Made by a program: the position numbers and the translations under genes. Shown piece after piece: positions 24,657 to 35,272 of a DNA stretch of 64,000 bases. The DNA is taken from the NCBI RefSeq assembly GCF_006439335.1, contig NZ_SAWY01000001.1, forward strand, positions 1-64,000, given 5' to 3'. Numbering within the stretch: position 1 is the first letter of the stretch; each line of letters opens with the position of its first letter. The notes beneath the pieces are model-generated. The model was not told where the DNA came from. It saw only the letters and a list, made by a program, of their open reading frames with translations, and did no database searches. The DNA is from Litorilituus lipolyticus (GTDB lineage: Bacteria > Pseudomonadota > Gammaproteobacteria > Enterobacterales > Alteromonadaceae).

Positions 24657-26355
24657 TAAAGTCATTACAACAACAGGTGTTGGGTTGCTCAAGTACTCAG
24701 CCCTTGTTGTAATTATTTTACTGCTATGTGCTTGTGGTGATAGTAACAAACTCTCTTTAAGTCAGCGTAGTATCATATATTGCTCCGAAGGCTCACCAGA
24801 AACATTTAACCCGCAACTTGTTACATCCGGCACAACCATCGATGCAACATCTCATCAACTGTATGACCGCTTAATCACCTACAAAGGCAAAGAGAATATT
24901 CTATCGCCTGCTTTAGCTAAATCTTGGCATGTCACTAAAGACGGGAAAAAAATCACTTTCTATTTAAGACAAGATGTAGCATTTCATCAAACGGACTATT
25001 TTACTCCGAGTAGGAAACTTACTGCTGACGACGTACTATTTAGCTTTAGTAGAATTATTGATAAAGAACACCCATACCATCATATTTCAGGTGGTCACTA
25101 CCCATTTTTTCAAAGTGTTGAGTTCGGAAACCTTATTGAAAAGATTGAAAAAATTAACGACTACACTATAAGATTTCAGTTAAAGCATGCTGATAGTACA
25201 TTTTTAGCTAACTTAGCTACTGATTTTGCTATTATTCTTTCTCAAGAATACGCTGAACAGCTTGCCCTTAAAAAGAAAGAGCACGACATCGACCTTCATC
25301 CCATTGGTACCGGGCCTTTTAAGCTAAAAGAATATCATATTGGCTCTTTTATCCGTTATTATCGACATGATGATTATTGGCAAGACCAAGCAAAAATAGA
25401 GCAATTGGTGTACGACATTTCACCAAGTAAAACGAGTCGCTTAACAAAACTTCTCGCTAAAGAATGTGATGTAAGTAGCTATCCTATTGCCCATGGAAAA
25501 ATTAAAGAAAGGCAAGATCTTGAGTTAGATTCAGTAACCGCTCTAAATATTGGTTATTTCGGCTTTAACACGAAAAAGGCGCCATTTAATAATAAACTGG
25601 TAAGGTTAGCCGTAAGTTTGGCGATTAACAAACAAGCCCTCATTGATACGGTTTATCAAGGGCAAGCTGAAATGGCTAACTCTATCATTCCAAAATCATC
25701 TTGGGCGTACGATGACAGCATTCAAATGCAAGAGTATAACCCCATACAGGCGAAAGCATTACTAGAGGTTGCTGGACTTGCTCAAGGCTTTACTATGGAT
25801 ATCTGGGCTATGCCCGTTCAGCGTTCGTATAACCCAAATGCTGTCACTATGGCAAAACTAATCCAAGCAGACTTAAAAGAAATTGGCATTACGGTTAATA
25901 TTATTAGTTATGAATGGACTACTTTTTTAAGAAAACTAGCTCAAGGCGAACACCAAACCTTTTTATTGGGCTGGTACGCTGATCACCCAGACCCAGATAA
26001 CTTTTTCAGCCCTATGTTGAGCTGCAGCGCAACAGAAACAGGTAATAACAGAACATTTTGGTGTAATAAAGAATATGACGCTTTACTGCAACAAGCATTA
26101 CAAACGAATAATATTAAAAAACGAAAATCTTATTATGCTGCTGCGATGAAGGTAATTAATGAAGAGCTGCCACTATTACCTATTGCACACTCTAAACGAT
26201 ACCAAGCTAGAGATAAAGCAGTGAAAGGTAAAATATTGGCAGACTTTGGCGGTATTAGTTTTTATCAAGTCTACAAAGAAAGTCCCACACAAAATCCTGA
26301 AGAATCTGAGAATGAAGGCAGCAGCAATAACCTTAATGTAGAGGCTAAACACTAA
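24646..26355 (+). CDS. sapA: SapA-like peptide ABC transporter substrate-binding lipoprotein
   Basis: About 569 residues with a hydrophobic signal ending in a lipobox-like LCAC near residue 30, so probably an outer-face lipoprotein. The SBP_bac_5 domain follows, with YCSEGSPETFNPQL at the mature N-terminus, DVLFSFSRI and HPIGTGPFKL in the middle. Part of the SapABCDF system implicated in antimicrobial peptide resistance and putrescine/peptide transport. Start is uncertain: ATG codons at 24631, 24637 and 24646 all lie inside the end of pspF, and none has a strong ribosome-binding site, suggesting translational coupling. The 24646 start gives the shortest signal sequence. Confidence 0.88.
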   Translation: MILNKVITTTGVGLLKYSALVVIILLLCACGDSNKLSLSQRSIIYCSEGSPETFNPQLVTSGTTIDATSHQLYDRLITYKGKENILSPALAKSWHVTKDGKKITFYLRQDVAFHQTDYFTPSRKLTADDVLFSFSRIIDKEHPYHHISGGHYPFFQSVEFGNLIEKIEKINDYTIRFQLKHADSTFLANLATDFAIILSQEYAEQLALKKKEHDIDLHPIGTGPFKLKEYHIGSFIRYYRHDDYWQDQAKIEQLVYDISPSKTSRLTKLLAKECDVSSYPIAHGKIKERQDLELDSVTALNIGYFGFNTKKAPFNNKLVRLAVSLAINKQALIDTVYQGQAEMANSIIPKSSWAYDDSIQMQEYNPIQAKALLEVAGLAQGFTMDIWAMPVQRSYNPNAVTMAKLIQADLKEIGITVNIISYEWTTFLRKLAQGEHQTFLLGWYADHPDPDNFFSPMLSCSATETGNNRTFWCNKEYDALLQQALQTNNIKKRKSYYAAAMKVINEELPLLPIAHSKRYQARDKAVKGKILADFGGISFYQVYKESPTQNPEESENEGSSNNLNVEAKH

Positions 26356-26356
26356 G

Positions 26357-27385
26357 ATGTTGATATTTACCTTAAGGCGACTCAACCTGTTTATTTTCAC
26401 TATGCTGGTATTAACTTTACTGTCATTTAGTTTAAGCTTTTTGTTTCCAGGCGACCCTGTTATCAATTTATCAGGCCAATTAAACTCAACTGAACAGCAA
26501 CTTGCCGTTATAAATCAAAGTTATCGAATGCAAGACAACATTATTTGGCAGTACTTTGCTTATATACAGCACATTATTCAAGGTGATTTTGGCCTATCAA
26601 TGTCTAGCCAGTCCCCGGTAATAGATGAAATAATGATATTATTACCTGCGACCATAGAATTAAGCTTAGTCGCTCTGCTTATTGCCATGTTTACCGGAAT
26701 ACCTTTGGGCTTTATTGCTGCAATTAAGCACAATAAAACCAGTGATAATATTATTTTATCCGTTGCAATGTTTGGCTATTCCATCCCGGTTTTTTGGTTA
26801 GGTTTATTAGCAATACTCTTTTTCTCTATTGGGCTAGGTTGGTTGCCTTCTGCCGGTAGGATCAGTTTATTGTTTGAAATTGAAATGGTTACAGGTATTC
26901 AATTTTTTGACATCTTAATGAGTAACAGTCCAGATAAATGGCAAGCATTTCAAGATGCTACAGCTCATATAATATTGCCAGCTTGCGTTGTTGCACTTGC
27001 ACCCGCCACAATCTTTGTTCGTTTAGCGAGAGCATCCATGATAGAGGTACTTGAAACAAGTTATATTCGAGCAGTAAAAGCAAAGGGCTTAAGTTTTCAG
27101 CAAATTATTTTTCGACACGCCTTACGAAATGCGCTAATAAAGATTATCCGACACGTAGGGCTCCAATTTGCGAACTTAGTCACCATTGCAATGGTTACGG
27201 AAGTAATTTTTAGCTGGCCAGGTATTGGGCGTTGGCTCATTGAAAGTATTTATCAAAGAGATTACACCGCTATACAAAGTGGCTTATTAGTGCTTTCTTG
27301 TTTTATTTTCATTGTGCACATCTTAACCGACTTTATCTATGCAGCGCTAAATCCACTTGCACGAGGAAATAAACATGGCTCGTGA
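26357..27385 (+). CDS. sapB: SapB-like ABC transporter permease
   Basis: 342-residue inner-membrane permease of the DppB/OppB type. Several helices, the first at about residues 9-31, and the EAA-loop region RAVKAKGLSFQQIIFRHALRNALI that contacts the ATPase. Usually 320-340 residues. It begins 1 bp after the sapA stop and overlaps sapC by 11 bp. Works with SapC as the membrane channel. Confidence 0.93.
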   Translation: MLIFTLRRLNLFIFTMLVLTLLSFSLSFLFPGDPVINLSGQLNSTEQQLAVINQSYRMQDNIIWQYFAYIQHIIQGDFGLSMSSQSPVIDEIMILLPATIELSLVALLIAMFTGIPLGFIAAIKHNKTSDNIILSVAMFGYSIPVFWLGLLAILFFSIGLGWLPSAGRISLLFEIEMVTGIQFFDILMSNSPDKWQAFQDATAHIILPACVVALAPATIFVRLARASMIEVLETSYIRAVKAKGLSFQQIIFRHALRNALIKIIRHVGLQFANLVTIAMVTEVIFSWPGIGRWLIESIYQRDYTAIQSGLLVLSCFIFIVHILTDFIYAALNPLARGNKHGS

Positions 27386-28268
27386 GAAAATTTATCAAGA
27401 GGAAGTTTTTCCCTCTCCTTTCATGCAGTTATGGCTAATTTTTCGAAAAACGCCAACAGCGATGATCGGGTTTGTATGTTTTTTATTTCTTATATTTCTT
27501 GCTGCATTTGCTCCATTTCTAGCTCCATACTCACCTGTTGAAGGTCATTTAGATATGGTGCTACTCCCTCCAGCGTGGCATGAAAATGGCAATGTCAGCT
27601 TTTTATTGGGTACTGATGAACTGGGAAGAGATATGTTATCTCGTCTGATGTATGGGGCATCACTCACATTTGGCTTAAGCTTTGTTGTTGTTATTATCTC
27701 TTTGATTATTGGAGTAATCATCGGTTCACTTTCGGCTTTAACTAAAGGTATTAAATCAAGCTTTTTAAACCACTTTCTAGATGTAATTTTGTCTATTCCA
27801 TCTTTATTATTAGCAATTGTTATCGTTGCCATTTTAGGCCCTGGAATAAGCAACACCGTCTGGGCAATTGTCATGGTGTTAATCCCACAATTTATTCATA
27901 TCACCCGCTATGCCGTAAAAGAAGAGTTTAGGAAGGATTATGTACTCGCATCTCGCTTAGATGGCGCTAGTAACTTTCGAGTTTTATATTATTCGGTATT
28001 TCCAAATATCGTCGAACGTTTGATGAGCCAAGCCACTTTAGCGCAATCAGCTGCAATTCTCGATATTGCCACGCTGGGTTTTCTAGGTATAGGGGCACAA
28101 ATACCGCTACCAGAATGGGGCGCAATCTTAGCGAATGGTCTAGAGCGTTTCTATATTGCCCCATGGACAGTATATTTACCTGGTTTAAGCATTCTTTTTG
28201 CCGTTGTAGCCACTAACCTAGTAGGTGAAGGTATTCGCCATGCCTTAAAGCTTCGTAAGGAAAGCTAA
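27375..28268 (+). CDS. sapC: SapC-like ABC transporter permease
   Basis: 297-residue DppC/OppC-type permease with six predicted helices, starting from a cytoplasmic MAREKIYQEE and including LLGTDELGRDMLSRLMYG and the EAA-like stretch SRLDGASNFRVLYYSVFPNI. The start is ATG 27375 behind GAGGAAATAA; a longer frame beginning at 27357 is not favoured. Overlaps sapB at its 5' end and sapD at its 3' end (TAATG). Confidence 0.93.
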   Translation: MAREKIYQEEVFPSPFMQLWLIFRKTPTAMIGFVCFLFLIFLAAFAPFLAPYSPVEGHLDMVLLPPAWHENGNVSFLLGTDELGRDMLSRLMYGASLTFGLSFVVVIISLIIGVIIGSLSALTKGIKSSFLNHFLDVILSIPSLLLAIVIVAILGPGISNTVWAIVMVLIPQFIHITRYAVKEEFRKDYVLASRLDGASNFRVLYYSVFPNIVERLMSQATLAQSAAILDIATLGFLGIGAQIPLPEWGAILANGLERFYIAPWTVYLPGLSILFAVVATNLVGEGIRHALKLRKES

Positions 28269-29257
28269 TGAATTTATTAGATATTCGTAATCTTTCTATT
28301 GAGCTAGAAACCACTAACCAAAATATACTCGCAGTTGATAGAGTGAGCCTTTCTATGAAGGAAGGTGAAGTACGAGGATTAGTGGGAGAATCTGGCTCAG
28401 GTAAGTCACTACTTGCTCAAGCGATCATTGGTGTTTTAGAAGATAAATGGCACGTTCATGCTGACCGGTTTCATTGGCGAGGTATCGATTTACTTCGATT
28501 AGATATTGAAGAGCGTAAAAACATCTTGTGCCGCGACATAGCCATGATTTTTCAAGAGCCCATGGCAAGCTTGGACCCAACTACCACTATTGGTGAACAA
28601 TTAGCAGAAGCTATAGATAGTAAACAATTATCAGGTTTTTTCTGGCAAAAACAGCAACAACGTAAAGAAGCTGTAATCCGCTTATTGCATAAGGTAGGGA
28701 TTAAAAAGCATATCCAGTGTATGAAGAGTTACCCGCACCAATTAACTGAAGCAATATGCCAGCGTGTCATGATTGCAATTGCATTGGCAAGTCGCCCTGT
28801 ACTACTCATTGCTGATGAACCCACGGCTGCCATGGAGAGCACAAACCAAGGGCAAATATTTAGACTACTTGCCAGCTTAAACCAGCTTAAAAACATGTCT
28901 ATTTTGTTAATTAGTCATGATTTAGAAAACATCACTCACTGGACCAATACCATCACGGTTATGTACAGTGGCCAATTTGTTGAAGCAGGTACCACTGAGC
29001 AAATATTCAATAAACCATTACACCCTTACACAAAGGCATTAGTGGATAGCAGCCCAAAAGCAAACTTACAACTACCTAGCAAATCACGATTAATGACCTT
29101 ACCTGGCAGTATTCCAATTTTACAGCACTTGCCAATAGGTTGCCGACTTGGACCAAGATGTCCACGAGCTCAGAGAGCTTGTGTGGAAGCGCCAAAAGTA
29201 CAGAACTTTCATGGTCATAAAGTCAGTTGTCACTTTTCATTAAAGGATACATATTAA
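28268..29257 (+). CDS. sapD: SapD-like ABC transporter ATPase
   Basis: 329-residue oligopeptide-transport ATPase. Walker A is GESGSGKS (about residues 40-47), Walker B LLIADEPTAAM, and the C-terminal Cys-rich signature GCRLGPRCPRAQRAC of peptide-importer ATPases is present. The ABC signature motif reads LTEAICQ in place of LSGGQ; enteric SapD also has a degenerate motif there (LSEGECQ), so this is a family trait. It dimerises with SapF, whose signature is intact. Overlaps sapF by one base (TAATG). Confidence 0.94.
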   Translation: MNLLDIRNLSIELETTNQNILAVDRVSLSMKEGEVRGLVGESGSGKSLLAQAIIGVLEDKWHVHADRFHWRGIDLLRLDIEERKNILCRDIAMIFQEPMASLDPTTTIGEQLAEAIDSKQLSGFFWQKQQQRKEAVIRLLHKVGIKKHIQCMKSYPHQLTEAICQRVMIAIALASRPVLLIADEPTAAMESTNQGQIFRLLASLNQLKNMSILLISHDLENITHWTNTITVMYSGQFVEAGTTEQIFNKPLHPYTKALVDSSPKANLQLPSKSRLMTLPGSIPILQHLPIGCRLGPRCPRAQRACVEAPKVQNFHGHKVSCHFSLKDTY

Positions 29258-30054
29258 TGAGCGAATTACTTGCTGTAGAAGGTATTGCTAAAAGCTTTAA
29301 ATTAAAAGGCCACTGGTACCATAAGAAAGAATTTTCTGCATTAGCACCGCTTTCTTTTTCCGTAGAATCGAACAAGACTTTAGCTATAGTGGGTGAAACA
29401 GGTTCAGGAAAATCAACCTTAGCTAAAATACTAGTAGGAGCAGAGTCTCCAAGTAGCGGAAAAATATTTTTAAATGGTCAGCAGCTTCATAAGCAACAAT
29501 TAAAGCAACGTTGTCAGCATATACGGATGATATTTCAAGATTCAGGTACAACACTTAATCCAAGTTTAACCGTTCTACAATTACTCGATGAGCCGCTCAA
29601 ATTAAACACTAATTTGAACGAGAGCCAGAGAAGACAATTGATACGTCAAACATTGCAAAAGGTAGGTTTACTCGGCGATCACATGAACTTCTACCCTCAT
29701 ATGTTCTCAGGCGGCCAGAAACAACGAATTTCTTTAGCGCGTGCCATTATTCTTCAACCACAGGTTATTATACTTGATGAAGCTTTAGCGGCTTTAGATC
29801 CTTCTTTACGCTCTCAGATGATTAATCTTTTACTCGATTTACAACAACAGATGGGCTTAGCGTACATATTAATTTCACACAATTTAGGAATTGTGAGGCA
29901 CTTTAGTGACCAAGTAATGGTCATGTGCCAAGGTGAAGTCGTTGAGCGAGGCGATACACTAGAAGTAATGCAAAACCCAACGCATAAAGTCACTAAGAAG
30001 CTGATGATGAGTCAAAACTTTCAACTTAAACATCACAAGCACAAGTGTATGTAA
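29257..30054 (+). CDS. sapF: SapF-like ABC transporter ATPase
   Basis: 265-residue ATPase with Walker A GETGSGKST (near residue 48), a complete signature motif FSGGQKQRI and Walker B VIILDEALAALDPS. It lacks the Cys-rich tail found in SapD. Start is the ATG at 29257 overlapping the sapD stop. It ends the sap operon, before a shared convergent terminator with ppiD. Confidence 0.95.
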   Translation: MSELLAVEGIAKSFKLKGHWYHKKEFSALAPLSFSVESNKTLAIVGETGSGKSTLAKILVGAESPSSGKIFLNGQQLHKQQLKQRCQHIRMIFQDSGTTLNPSLTVLQLLDEPLKLNTNLNESQRRQLIRQTLQKVGLLGDHMNFYPHMFSGGQKQRISLARAIILQPQVIILDEALAALDPSLRSQMINLLLDLQQQMGLAYILISHNLGIVRHFSDQVMVMCQGEVVERGDTLEVMQNPTHKVTKKLMMSQNFQLKHHKHKCM

Positions 30055-30125
30055 GCCAGAATTCACTCCCCTTTAGATGTTAATTCAAGATTTCCTTTAA
30101 TTAACTAATAGATAATAGAAATAAA

Positions 30126-30149
30126 AAAAGCTGCCGAAGCAGCTTTTTA
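30126..30149. terminator. Bidirectional terminator between sapF and ppiD
   Basis: AAGCTGC (30128-30134), CGAA loop, GCAGCTT (30139-30145), A-run on the left and T-run on the right, between convergent genes. Confidence 0.85.
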
Positions 30150-30169
30150 TCTTAAAGATAAATCATACC

Positions 30170-32077
30170 TTAGAAAACATTCACAGGTTCAGCAACAGCT
30201 TTACGAGTGATTTTGGCACCTACTTTTAATGAATCAACAAAACTCTTATAAGCAGATTGTGCTAACTGAGAAACTTGTTGCTTACCTAAACTAGGCTCTA
30301 CAGGTTTTTCAGAAACGTGAACGGCTTGCACCTGAACTAAAGCTAGATCACCATTACTTAATGAAGCTGAAGAAGCTGACACTTCATCTGCTTGCGGATG
30401 TGGTAAAACAAATGCTGCTCGGCTAATGCTCTGATCAATTTCTGCACCGTATCGAGCAACTTTCTCTTTAGTCTCAAACGTGCTATTCAATTTGGTTAAT
30501 TGTTCTGAAATATCGTTGCCTTCCTTAAATTGAGCAAGTAAACCATCAATAGTCTCTTGTGCTAACTCAGTAGCTTTTTGAGAAACTAAAGTAGTATTTA
30601 TTTGTGCTTTTACTTCATCCAACGGCTTAACATTTGCTTCTTGGAAAGTATTTAATCGAAGTACAACAGCAATATTATCATTTACCTCAATGATATCTGA
30701 GTTCATATTATCCTGTAGCACTAAATCAGAGAAAGCAGCTTCAATAACTTTAGGGTTATTAAAAGGTGCAGGGTTTCCTTGTCTTGTTAACCAAGATGAG
30801 GTTTGCACAGTTGCACCAACTTCACTAGCCGCATCTTCTAAGCTATCTGGAAACTCGAAGCTGATACGCGCTAATTCTTGTTGTAAAGCAAAGAACTGAT
30901 CTTGTGCTCTTTCATCACTTACTTTAACGCGTAATTCATCTTTAACTTGCGCTAATGTTTTAATTTGCTCAGCCTGAAGCTCAGTCAATTTTATGATATG
31001 GAAACCAAAGCTTGTTTTGATTAAATCTGTTGTGTCACCAATATTTGCTAAGGCCAAAGCAGCATCGTCGAAGTTTTCTTCCATAACACCCGGCTCTAAC
31101 CATTCAAGATCACCACCATTTTCACCACTGAAGGTATCATGAGACAACTCTTTAGCTAATTCTGCAAAGTCTTCTCCTTGCTTTAAACGAGCCAGTACAG
31201 ATTCAGCCGTTGCTTGCGCTGCAGATTCATCATCATTAAACTCGATTAAAATATGAGAAATACGACGTTTTTCTTCTTCTGTAAAATCACTAACATTCTC
31301 TTGATAGTATTGTGCAACCTCTTCATCAGTAACATTAATGTTACGTGCAATTTCAGCCACATCTAAACGAACATAATCAACTTTAACTTGTTCTTTATTT
31401 TCAAAGCGACTTTGGTTGGCTAAATAATAACTATTGATTTCTTCATCTGTGACTTCAATATCAGCTTTAAATTGTTCACTAGCGATGGTTGCAAAACGAA
31501 TATCACGCGTTTGGTTTTGTAAGTTTGATTGTAACTTTTCTTGATACGGTAAATTGAACTCACTAGCAACTAGTGCTTGGCTCAATTGACGACGTACCAT
31601 TTCAACACGAAGGTAATCACGAAAATCTGAAGATTGAAAAAAACCAGCTTGATTGATAATGGCAAGATAGCGGTTATTATCAAAACTACCATCAACTTGG
31701 AATTCAGGCATCTGTCGAATAGTTTCTTTCAAGCGCTCGTCTGAAACTCTAATTGCTAAGTCATTACTTGCCTGGTCAATTAACTTTTCGTTAATTAAGT
31801 TATCTAAAACGCCTTGGCGGAAATTTGCCATATAGTTAGCATCGTTTGAAAGTGTTTCAAACATTTCACCAAATTGTTGTGCCATACGATTTCTTTGAGC
31901 CTGATAAGCTTTATTGAAATCTTGTTGGCTAATACTTTCGCCATTCACTGTTGCAACAGATGTATCTACAGAGTTTGTATAACTACCAACTCCTGCCACA
32001 GCAAACGTAAGGATAATCAAACCAAGTATAATTTTGGCGGTTAATCCTTGTGATTTTTCTCGAATATCTTCTAACAT
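30170..32077 (-). CDS. ppiD: PpiD periplasmic chaperone/peptidyl-prolyl isomerase
   Basis: 635-residue SurA/PpiD-family protein. An N-terminal membrane anchor (about residues 12-35, AKIILGLIILTFAVAGVGSY) leads to a periplasmic SurA-like chaperone part, then a parvulin rotamase domain (about 265-360, with GGDLEWLEPGVMEENF and TSFGFHIIKL), then a further chaperone-like C-terminal part. ATG 32077 gives MLEDIREKSQGL, the usual start; upstream codons open to 32146 are rejected. It assists outer-membrane protein folding at the SecYEG translocon. Sits downstream of hupB, as in enterics. Confidence 0.96.
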   Translation of the reverse strand: MLEDIREKSQGLTAKIILGLIILTFAVAGVGSYTNSVDTSVATVNGESISQQDFNKAYQAQRNRMAQQFGEMFETLSNDANYMANFRQGVLDNLINEKLIDQASNDLAIRVSDERLKETIRQMPEFQVDGSFDNNRYLAIINQAGFFQSSDFRDYLRVEMVRRQLSQALVASEFNLPYQEKLQSNLQNQTRDIRFATIASEQFKADIEVTDEEINSYYLANQSRFENKEQVKVDYVRLDVAEIARNINVTDEEVAQYYQENVSDFTEEEKRRISHILIEFNDDESAAQATAESVLARLKQGEDFAELAKELSHDTFSGENGGDLEWLEPGVMEENFDDAALALANIGDTTDLIKTSFGFHIIKLTELQAEQIKTLAQVKDELRVKVSDERAQDQFFALQQELARISFEFPDSLEDAASEVGATVQTSSWLTRQGNPAPFNNPKVIEAAFSDLVLQDNMNSDIIEVNDNIAVVLRLNTFQEANVKPLDEVKAQINTTLVSQKATELAQETIDGLLAQFKEGNDISEQLTKLNSTFETKEKVARYGAEIDQSISRAAFVLPHPQADEVSASSASLSNGDLALVQVQAVHVSEKPVEPSLGKQQVSQLAQSAYKSFVDSLKVGAKITRKAVAEPVNVF

Positions 32078-32234
32078 TTTTATCTCTTTTCTACGCCTAA
32101 ATATTCTAGACTGAATTTCGGTTGCTCGCGATTCTAGCAGATGCAAGCTTTCGCTTGAAGCATAAGATAAGCAAATTACAAATTATTTTTTTATTTATCC
32201 CGTTTATCGCTATTTTATGCCCATAAAGCAAAAA

Positions 32235-32258
32235 ACCACCTAAAAAGGTGGTCTTTTT
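32235..32258 (-). terminator. Terminator of hupB
   Basis: ACCACC (32235-32240), TAAAAA, GGTGGT (32247-32252), flanked by A- and T-runs, about 30 bp past the hupB stop. Confidence 0.8.
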
Positions 32259-32288
32259 AAAAGACTTTATAACAAGTCAAAAAACAGC

Positions 32289-32561
32289 TTAGTTACAAGC
32301 GTCTTTTAATGCTTTACCAGCTTTGAAAGATGGAATTTTTGCAGCAGCGATTTGGATAGTAGCACCTGTTTGAGGATTACGGCCAGTGCGAGCAGCACGG
32401 TCACGTACAGAGAAAGTACCAAAACCAACAAGAGCTACTTGCTCACCATTTTTTAATTCTTCAGTTACAGCGCCAATAAATGAATCTAACGCACGACCCG
32501 CAGCAGCTTTAGAAATATCTGCACCAGCAGCAATCTTTTCGATTAGTTGAGATTTATTCAC
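32289..32561 (-). CDS. hupB: DNA-binding protein HU-beta
   Basis: 90-residue histone-like protein. [25 protein letters not shown] at the N-terminus, [22 protein letters not shown] with the DNA-intercalating Pro loop, and [13 protein letters not shown] at the C-terminus. The start is GTG 32561, which restores the invariant first residue and 90-residue length; AAGGGG lies about 9 bp upstream. It compacts and bends DNA. Located between lon and ppiD, the same order as in enterics. Confidence 0.96.
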   Translation of the reverse strand: MNKSQLIEKIAAGADISKAAAGRALDSFIGAVTEELKNGEQVALVGFGTFSVRDRAARTGRNPQTGATIQIAAAKIPSFKAGKALKDACN

Positions 32562-32795
32562 AGTGGTATACCCCTTCAATTGTTATTATGCAACGCTATC
32601 CTTTTCTATATGATTGCCTTAAAAGTAATAATTTTCTTTTAGTTCAATCTCAAGCGTTGAGTTTAAAAATAATATTTCGCCTAGTTTACCTTATATTTCT
32701 TTGCCCATGGGCATGAGGAATAAGGGGTCTAGCGATATAAGCGTAGTTAACTTATCACAGTTTCAGCGTTTGAAAAGCGATAATTTCACTTTTTG

Positions 32796-32856
32796 ATAAA
32801 AAAAACTGCTTTTTTTGCCTTTTTTGATGCAAATCATCAAAAAAGGCTGACAAAAA
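32796..32856 (-). terminator. Long terminator of lon
   Basis: Central 13-bp stem GCCTTTTTTGATG (32817-32829) with its complement (32835-32847) and an extended A/T stem outside it, ending on the minus strand in AGTTTTTTTT. It begins a few bases after the lon stop. Confidence 0.8.
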
Positions 32857-32858
32857 AG

Positions 32859-35210
32859 CTATTTTTTCTCTGATTGCCACTGCTCTACAGGGTGTTCAAG
32901 GGCAATAGCTAGCACTTCGTCAATCCATTTAACTGGATGAATTGCTAATTCTGATTTAACGTTTTCAGGGATTTCTTTTAAGTCCCGCGCATTATCATGA
33001 GGAATAACTACCGTTTTAATACCGCCTCGGTGTGCCGCAAGTAACTTTTCTTTTAAGCCTCCAATAGCTAGAACTTCACCTCTTAACGTAATTTCACCTG
33101 TCATAGCAACATCAGCTTTTACAGGGTTCCCTGTTAAGCTAGAAACTAAAGCTGTACACATGCCAATACCTGCACTTGGCCCATCTTTAGGTGTAGCTCC
33201 CTCAGGGACATGTACATGGATATCCTTCTTCTCATAAAAATCATCATTAATTCGAAGCTTTGTAGTTCTACTGCGCACAACCGTCATCGCAGCCTGTATC
33301 GACTCTTGCATGACATCACCTAAAGAGCCGGTATAGCTTAACTTTCCTTTACCAGGTACGGAAGCTGTTTCAATTGTTAATAACTCTCCACCCACTTGAG
33401 TCCAAGCAAGTCCAGTAACTAAGCCTACTCTATTCTCATCATCGGCTTTACCATAATCAAAACGCTGAACACCTAAGTATTCATCTAAATTATCTTGACT
33501 AATTACAACTTTTTTCAGTTTTTTATCAAGCAAAATTGCTTTTACCGCTTTACGACATAGTTTAGATATTTCACGCTCTAAACTACGTACCCCTGCTTCG
33601 CGGGTATAATACCTAATGATACCTACAATAGCGCTATCATCAATTTCAATCTCTTTTGCTTTTAAACCATTACGTTGAATTTGCTTTTCAAGTAAATGGT
33701 TCCGAGCAATATTTAATTTTTCATCTTCTGTATAACCCGATAAACGAATGACTTCCATACGATCAAGTAATGGTCCCGGAATATCCATACTATTTGAGGT
33801 TGCAACGAACATGACATCAGATAAGTCATAATCAACCTCTAAGTAATGATCATTAAAACTGGTGTTTTGTTCAGGATCTAATACTTCTAACAACGCTGAA
33901 GCTGGGTCTCCTCGCATATCTGAGGCCATTTTATCGATTTCATCTAGTAAAAATAATGGGTTCTTTACACCTACTTTTGACATTTTCTGGATAAGTTTAC
34001 CGGGCAAAGAACCAATATAGGTTCTACGATGCCCTCTAATCTCAGCTTCATCACGTACTCCACCTAGAGCCATTCGTACATATTTACGACCTGTTGACTT
34101 GGCAATAGATTGTCCTAATGACGTTTTACCGACACCTGGAGGACCAACTAAACAAAGAATTGGTCCCTTTAACTGACTAACCCGTTGCTGAACCGCTAGA
34201 TACTCAAGAATTCGTTCTTTAACCTTATCTAAACCAAAATGATCTTTATCTAGTACCTCTTGTGCTAACGCGAGGTTTCTTTTTAACTTACTGCGTTTTT
34301 TCCAAGGCACATTTAACATGCAGTCTATATAGCTTCTAACCACTGTAGCTTCTGCTGACATAGGTGACATCATTTTCAGCTTTTGCAATTCAGCAAGTGT
34401 TTTTTCTTTCGCCTCTGCTGGCATTTGCGCATCATCAATGCGCTTAGTCATTTGCTCTAACTCATCTACGGCTTCTTCACCATCATTTAACTCTTTTTGA
34501 ATAGCTTTCATTTGCTCATTCAAATAGTATTCACGTTGGCTTTTTTCCATTTGTTTTTTAACGCGTGTTCTAATTTTTTTCTCTACTTGCAATAAGTCTA
34601 TTTCACCTTCCATTAACGCCATCAAATGCTCTAAACGAACATTTACATCGGTAATCTCTAAAACTTTTTGCTTATCAACAAGCTTTAATGGCATATGCGC
34701 TGCCATGGTATCTGCTAACTGCTCTGCATCATCGATACCAGAAACAGAAGTAAGCACTTCTGGTGGAATTTTCTTATTTAGTTTTACATAACCTTCAAAT
34801 TGAGAAGTCGCTGAGCGTACTAACACCTCGGTATCTTCACTAACCGAATCAGTCGTCGACACATACTCAATTTCTGCACTGAAATACTCTTGTGTTTCAA
34901 GAAACTTAGTTAATGTTGCACGTTGTTCACCTTCAACAAGGACTTTTACTGTTCCATCAGGCAATTTTAACATTTGAAGAATCGTTGCTACTGTCCCGGT
35001 AGCATAAACATCATCTGCTTGAGGGTCATCAATAGCAGCATCTTTTTGTGCAACTAAAAAAACCTTTTTATCGTTCTCCATTGCCAAGTCTAAACAACGT
35101 ATCGACTTTTCTCTTCCGACAAACAGCGGAATAACCATTTGCGGATAAACAACTACATCTCTTAAAGCTAAAACAGGGATTTCGACTACAGCAGATAATT
35201 CTTTGCTCAT
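32859..35210 (-). CDS. lon: ATP-dependent protease Lon
   Basis: 783-residue cytoplasmic protease, one residue from enteric length. Domains: LON substrate-binding N-terminus (about 10-205), coiled coil (about 220-310), AAA+ with Walker [10 protein letters not shown] (near residue 355) and Walker [10 protein letters not shown], and C-terminal Ser/Lys protease with the catalytic Ser in [11 protein letters not shown] and Lys in [12 protein letters not shown]. It degrades misfolded proteins and regulators. Start ATG 35210. A heat-shock-type promoter lies 63-90 bp upstream. Confidence 0.98.
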   Translation of the reverse strand: MSKELSAVVEIPVLALRDVVVYPQMVIPLFVGREKSIRCLDLAMENDKKVFLVAQKDAAIDDPQADDVYATGTVATILQMLKLPDGTVKVLVEGEQRATLTKFLETQEYFSAEIEYVSTTDSVSEDTEVLVRSATSQFEGYVKLNKKIPPEVLTSVSGIDDAEQLADTMAAHMPLKLVDKQKVLEITDVNVRLEHLMALMEGEIDLLQVEKKIRTRVKKQMEKSQREYYLNEQMKAIQKELNDGEEAVDELEQMTKRIDDAQMPAEAKEKTLAELQKLKMMSPMSAEATVVRSYIDCMLNVPWKKRSKLKRNLALAQEVLDKDHFGLDKVKERILEYLAVQQRVSQLKGPILCLVGPPGVGKTSLGQSIAKSTGRKYVRMALGGVRDEAEIRGHRRTYIGSLPGKLIQKMSKVGVKNPLFLLDEIDKMASDMRGDPASALLEVLDPEQNTSFNDHYLEVDYDLSDVMFVATSNSMDIPGPLLDRMEVIRLSGYTEDEKLNIARNHLLEKQIQRNGLKAKEIEIDDSAIVGIIRYYTREAGVRSLEREISKLCRKAVKAILLDKKLKKVVISQDNLDEYLGVQRFDYGKADDENRVGLVTGLAWTQVGGELLTIETASVPGKGKLSYTGSLGDVMQESIQAAMTVVRSRTTKLRINDDFYEKKDIHVHVPEGATPKDGPSAGIGMCTALVSSLTGNPVKADVAMTGEITLRGEVLAIGGLKEKLLAAHRGGIKTVVIPHDNARDLKEIPENVKSELAIHPVKWIDEVLAIALEHPVEQWQSEKK

Positions 35211-35272
35211 TGGCTACTCTTTGAATAATTTTATATTTATAAAAAATGATTGAATTTGCACTTATAAATTCT

